NCBI GenBank assembly: GCA_900556295.1
Contig: USOK01000057.1
Location: 1 to 8,770 of the forward strand
DNA: 8,770 bases
Direction: 5' to 3'
DNA from: an uncultured bacterium
GTDB lineage: Bacteria > Cyanobacteriota > Vampirovibrionia > Gastranaerophilales > Gastranaerophilaceae
Shown: one piece after another, positions 6,024 to 8,770 of the stretch
Layout: every line of letters starts with the position of its first letter
How positions within the stretch are numbered: the stretch's first letter is position 1
The notes under the pieces: model-generated
Databases searched by the model: none
What the model saw: only the letters and a program-made list of their open reading frames with translations
Told to the model about the DNA's origin: nothing
Position numbers and translations under genes: made by a program

Positions 6024-6054
6024 GTGATAGCCCCCCCCCGACGACTCTTTTCAA
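6024..6054 (-). promoter_or_regulatory. Candidate phase-variable promoter with a G9 tract in its spacer
   Basis: On the minus strand, TTGAAA (6049-6054, five of six to consensus) and TATCAC (6024-6029, four of six) are 19 bases apart. Nine consecutive G (6031-6039) lie inside the spacer. Slippage to seven G would give the optimal 17-base spacing. Transcription would start near 6017, with a roughly 220-base repeat-filled leader before the pilin ATG. Length variation is not visible in one sequence. Confidence 0.4.
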
Positions 6055-6067
6055 TTTTTCTAACATA

Positions 6068-6763
6068 TTATTCTCCCTTTTTGCTAACAAACTTTTTATA
6101 CAAATCCGGACGTTTCCGCTTTGTTCGCTCCAAACTCTGCTGAAAACGAAATTCTTTTATCTCTTTATGATTTCCATTCAAAAGTACTTCCGGAACTTTT
6201 AAACCTCTAAAATCTCTAGGTTTTGTATAATGAGGATATTCTATCAAACCATTTGAAAAACTATCCTCATCTGCGGATTCTATTTTACCAAGCGTCCCTT
6301 CTATTTTTCTACTAACTGCATCTATAAGGCAGAGTGCTGGTAATTCACCTCCTGTAAGCACAAAATCTCCAATAGAAATTTCTTTAGGCTTAATTATCTC
6401 CCGAATTCTCTCATCAAATCCTTCATAATGTCCACAAAGCATAACAATCTGCTCGTATTTCGCTAAATCATTCACGAGAGAATCTGTAAGCGGCTCACCT
6501 TGAGGGGAAAGCATTACTGTAACAGAGTTTTCGTTTTTTGCAATACTTTCATAAGCATCAACATAAGGCTGTGCCATCAAAACCATTCCTGCTCCGCCAC
6601 CGTATGGCGTATCATCAACTTTTTTATGCCTGTCCAAAGTAAAATCTCGAGGATTTATAGTATTCACGGACAAGATATCTTTATCAACAGCTCTTTTTAA
6701 AATACTGTAGCTACAACAACTTTCAATCATTTCAGGGAAAAGAGTCAGAACGTCAAAAATCAT
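6068..6763 (-). CDS. trmD: tRNA (guanine-37-N1)-methyltransferase
   Basis: TrmD methylates G37 next to the anticodon of tRNAs reading CNN codons, using S-adenosylmethionine, and so prevents +1 frameshifting. At 231 residues it is slightly shorter than typical family members (about 240-255) at the C-terminus. The SPOUT trefoil-knot motifs are all present: LSPQGEPL (85-92), CGHYEGFDERI (110-120) and SIGDFVLTGGE (130-140). EDSFSNGLIEYPHYTKP (166-182) and the substrate-side LLNGNHKEI segment (194-202) follow, with the N-terminal DTPYGGGAGM (51-60). The start overlaps the rimM stop by four bases (ATGA), indicating translational coupling, and GAGGGG lies upstream inside rimM. No rplS follows, unlike the common rpsP-rimM-trmD-rplS order; the repeat-rich pilin upstream region does. 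Confidence 0.97.
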   Translation of the reverse strand: MIFDVLTLFPEMIESCCSYSILKRAVDKDILSVNTINPRDFTLDRHKKVDDTPYGGGAGMVLMAQPYVDAYESIAKNENSVTVMLSPQGEPLTDSLVNDLAKYEQIVMLCGHYEGFDERIREIIKPKEISIGDFVLTGGELPALCLIDAVSRKIEGTLGKIESADEDSFSNGLIEYPHYTKPRDFRGLKVPEVLLNGNHKEIKEFRFQQSLERTKRKRPDLYKKFVSKKGE

Positions 6764-7272
6764 TCTATAAGCCCCTCAATATTATTAATTGTTATTCGTT
6801 TTTCTTTTATACTTACGTCCGTAACAATTGCTTTTACGAAAGGAACAAGTACGATGTTTTTAGAAACCGTCTTTACAGACAACAAATCACTGGCTCCGTT
6901 ATTTGAAACACCAACAACAAAACCTTTTTTCACTCCATCTTGGTCAAATACCTCAAGGCTAACAAGTTCATCAATTAAGAACTCGTCCTCTTCAAGATTT
7001 TCTCGAATTGTTTCTTCTTGAACGTAAAGAAAAGCGCCTTTATATTCCATCAAATCATTGATTGAATTTATACCTTCAAAGCAAACAAGTGCAAAATTTT
7101 TGTGCAAACGAACGCTTTTCATTATTAGTGGCTTGTAATCATTATCTGACTTAACAAAAACCTGTTTAAGTGAACAGAAAAAATCTGCTTGATTTTTAGT
7201 AAAACCAACTTTTGCTTCGCCCTTAATTCCGTGAAAATTTAGAATTTTACCAACAGAAATATACTTTGTCAT
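6760..7272 (-). CDS. rimM: Ribosome maturation factor RimM (16S rRNA processing)
   Basis: A 170-residue protein of normal family length that binds ribosomal protein S19 and helps mature the 30S head. The N-terminal RimM barrel begins with ISVGKILNFHGIKGEAKV (5-22). The linker and PRC-barrel domain show EDEFLIDELVSLEVFD (about 95-110), NGASDLLSV and LVPFVKAIVTDV near the end. It starts 5 bases after the stop of the zinc-knuckle/RGG-like gene, using an AGG inside that gene's end, and overlaps trmD by four bases, so the three genes form one operon. Confidence 0.95.
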   Translation of the reverse strand: MTKYISVGKILNFHGIKGEAKVGFTKNQADFFCSLKQVFVKSDNDYKPLIMKSVRLHKNFALVCFEGINSINDLMEYKGAFLYVQEETIRENLEEDEFLIDELVSLEVFDQDGVKKGFVVGVSNNGASDLLSVKTVSKNIVLVPFVKAIVTDVSIKEKRITINNIEGLIE

Positions 7273-7277
7273 ACCTG

Positions 7278-8396
7278 TTAAGCTTCCGGAGTTTCTTCAA
7301 CCTTTTTAGGTTTTCTACCTCTTTTTTTAGGAGCCTCAGCCGGAACTTCTGCATCAAGAACTACTTCTTCAGGAGTTTTTTCTTCAGTTTTAGTTTCTTT
7401 TTTATCAGAAGCAGCTTTTTTAGCTTCTTCTTCCTTTTGCTTTTTGAATTCTTCCGGCAAATCAGGTCTGTCTTGGTTCCATCTATCCAAGCCCATTTGA
7501 GAACGAATTAAACCAATCCCGACATGAACTCTCCATTCATCCATTTTCAATTGGGCTGCTATAATTTTGTGACATCCAATTGGAGGAAGTGGCAACAACG
7601 GTTCATATAGATTTTTTATTGCAAAAAGTTGATCCGGAGAAATCGCTAATTTTCGTTTCGGGAACGGCAATTTCGGAAGCATCATTTTTTGTCTTACCAA
7701 ATTAATACCAAAGAAAACTTTTCTTGGTTCTAAACCGATTTTTTCGCCAATAACTTCATGACAATCAGGATTTGGGAGAGGTAACATCATCTTGTACAAC
7801 AATTCAATTTGTTCTAGTTGTTCCTTACTTACCAACAATTGTTTTGGAGCTTTTCTTTGTTGAGGTCGTCTGTTAAAGTTATTGTTTCTGTTAAACCCGC
7901 CACCTTGAGGACGTCTGTTTTGATAACCGCCTTGGTTATTATATCCATTTCTCTGTGGTCTATTGTTATTGTAGCCACCTTGATTTCGGTTATAGCCACC
8001 ATTATTATTGTAAGTATTATAACCACCTTGACGATTATTGTTATAACCGCCTCTGTTATAACCTCCCTGATTACGGTTATTGTAATTATTTTGTCTATTT
8101 TGGTAACCACCTTGACTGTTATAACTTCTTTGTGGTCTGCTGTATCTTTGTTGAGGTTCTGAATTTCCTCCAGCGCTATAGTAGCGAGGGGCTTCGTCGT
8201 TTCCGCCAGCACTGTAACCATTTAAATGTTGTGTTTTTTCTTCTGAAGTCGGAGTCGCCGCCGGAGCAGAAGAAGACTCTACAGATGGGGAAACAATCAT
8301 TTTTTTATCTGGGTACAAGCAATCCGGACAAATAACTCTCTTGGGGTTCTTTGTTTCAAACTCACGACCGCATTTGATACACTTGTTTACATACAT
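7278..8396 (-). CDS. Unrecognised protein: four-Cys knuckle, N/G/Y/R-rich tract, duplicated LPLP..CH domain, basic tail
   Basis: I do not recognise this 372-residue protein. It has four parts. C6-x2-C9 and C23-x2-C26 form a likely zinc ribbon. Residues 83-180 are Asn, Gly, Tyr, Gln and Arg with repeated GGYN and NRxxGGY units, like an RGG or prion-like disordered region. Residues 187-242 and 250-305 are two copies of one 56-residue domain, 21 positions identical without a gap, sharing LYxxxLPLPxxxCHxxI and VxxGIxLxR. Residues 310-372 are Lys/Glu-rich and contain KKRGRKPKK, an AT-hook-like motif. The makeup suggests nucleic-acid binding, perhaps RNA, possibly in condensates; this is inference. 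It heads an operon with rimM and trmD, where many bacteria carry the KH protein KhpA. AGAGG stands 8 bases before the ATG, after a leader of about 107 bases. Confidence 0.85.
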   Translation of the reverse strand: MYVNKCIKCGREFETKNPKRVICPDCLYPDKKMIVSPSVESSSAPAATPTSEEKTQHLNGYSAGGNDEAPRYYSAGGNSEPQQRYSRPQRSYNSQGGYQNRQNNYNNRNQGGYNRGGYNNNRQGGYNTYNNNGGYNRNQGGYNNNRPQRNGYNNQGGYQNRRPQGGGFNRNNNFNRRPQQRKAPKQLLVSKEQLEQIELLYKMMLPLPNPDCHEVIGEKIGLEPRKVFFGINLVRQKMMLPKLPFPKRKLAISPDQLFAIKNLYEPLLPLPPIGCHKIIAAQLKMDEWRVHVGIGLIRSQMGLDRWNQDRPDLPEEFKKQKEEEAKKAASDKKETKTEEKTPEEVVLDAEVPAEAPKKRGRKPKKVEETPEA

Positions 8397-8509
8397 AATA
8401 AAAGCCTCTTAATTAAAAATAACGTAATCTGGGTTAATAAAATTATTAATAAAGTAAAAATTCTCCTCAGTAATAAAAAATCGATTTCTAACTCTATATT
8501 AATATCCGT

Positions 8510-8538
8510 ATTATAGCATGCTTTTAAAAATTTTGCAA
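8510..8538 (-). promoter_or_regulatory. Promoter of the zinc-knuckle/rimM/trmD operon
   Basis: On the minus strand, TTGCAA (8533-8538) and a perfect TATAAT (8510-8515) are separated by exactly 17 bases, starting 10 bases after the dtd stop codon. Transcription would start near 8503, leaving about 107 bases of AT-rich leader. The leader contains GAGGAG near 8462-8467 without a usable start codon after it. Confidence 0.7.
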
Positions 8539-8547
8539 CATGCGGAG

Positions 8548-8770
8548 TTATTTTTCTATAAAAAATGTAACAGGTCCATCGTTTATAAGCTCAACATCCA
8601 TCATAGCTCTAAATTTACCGGTCTTTACAGAAATATTTTTATCGCTTAAATATTCAACAAAATACTCATACAATTCAACAGCTTTATCCGGAGCTGCTGC
8701 TTTATCAAAAGAAGGACGAGTTCCTTTTTTACAATCTCCACACAATGTAAACTGTGATACAACAAGGAGT
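8548..8770 (-). CDS. dtd: D-aminoacyl-tRNA deacylase, C-terminal part (runs off the window)
   Basis: DTD removes D-amino acids wrongly attached to tRNA and recycles the tRNA. About 74 C-terminal residues are visible. Reading past the internal TTG to the window edge gives VVSQFTLCGDCKKGTRPSF, which holds the SQFTL active-site motif. The end carries NDGPVTFFIEK, the family's NxGPVT motif and normal C-terminus. The whole protein is normally about 145-150 residues, so roughly half lies beyond 8770 and the gene should not be started at the internal TTG near 8745. The CxxC pair in CGDC replaces the common ADTRKG-type residues, a minor variation. No terminator separates it from the next promoter, so some read-through into the following operon is possible. 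Confidence 0.93.
   Translation of the reverse strand, partial: LLVVSQFTLCGDCKKGTRPSFDKAAAPDKAVELYEYFVEYLSDKNISVKTGKFRAMMDVELINDGPVTFFIEK

Noticed and set aside
7818..8335. Long open frames on both strands overlapping the low-complexity part of the zinc-knuckle gene
   Set aside because: They mirror the Asn/Gly/Tyr codon repeats in other frames, have Ile/Val/Thr- or Tyr/Cys-biased sequences without motifs, and conflict with a gene that has a promoter, ribosome-binding site and duplicated domain.
8401..8475. Short upstream ORF in the leader of the zinc-knuckle gene after a GAGGAG sequence
   Set aside because: No ATG, GTG or TTG stands at usable distance after GAGGAG. Only ATT codons occur, and those are exceptional as starts.

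Overview
The window is a low-GC stretch in which all eight recognisable genes lie on the minus strand. The organism is probably a diderm bacterium of the non-photosynthetic Melainabacteria/Vampirovibrionia lineage, and Gastranaerophilales is my best guess. The main clue is the pilin-like gene: the FTLAEVLITLGIIG amino terminus with a DGCAALIMLDGWQI tail is a combination I associate with the large pseudopilin families of that group. The low GC and MlaE/MlaF-type genes, which imply an outer membrane, fit this. The placement is from memory, not from a search.

Reading in the direction of transcription (high to low coordinates), the window opens with the 3' part of dtd (D-aminoacyl-tRNA deacylase, 8548-8770). 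A consensus-like promoter then drives an operon. Its first gene (7278-8396) encodes an unfamiliar protein with a four-cysteine N-terminal knuckle, an Asn/Gly/Tyr/Gln/Arg-rich disordered tract, a duplicated 56-residue domain and a charged basic tail. rimM (5-nt gap) and trmD (4-nt overlap) follow. In many bacteria a small KH-domain RNA-binding protein sits just before rimM, so this protein may be a lineage-specific RNA-binding counterpart.

After trmD comes a 269-bp repeat-rich spacer. It holds a run of nine G (minus strand) inside the spacer of a plausible promoter, a 16-bp tandem repeat and two REP-like hairpins. A type IV pilin-like gene (5001-5798) follows. Its leader peptide is itself encoded by repeated DNA, and a perfect 8-bp inverted repeat covers the prepilin cleavage-site codons.

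The 682-bp gap 4319-5000 has no protein gene. It contains a good glnA promoter, two palindromes, a candidate plus-strand small RNA ending in a strong intrinsic terminator (4789-4819), and a cluster of further hairpins next to the pilin 3' end.

glnA (2954-4318) encodes a type I-alpha glutamine synthetase and ends in an intrinsic terminator. The last operon is mlaE-mlaF plus a class I/II aminotransferase (57-2873). It has its own promoter, placed so that the mlaE transcript may be leaderless. It ends at the window edge in a perfect hairpin.

The window therefore covers translation quality control and ribosome/tRNA maturation, a pilus-like surface protein, central nitrogen assimilation, and outer-membrane lipid transport with amino-acid or peptidoglycan precursor metabolism.
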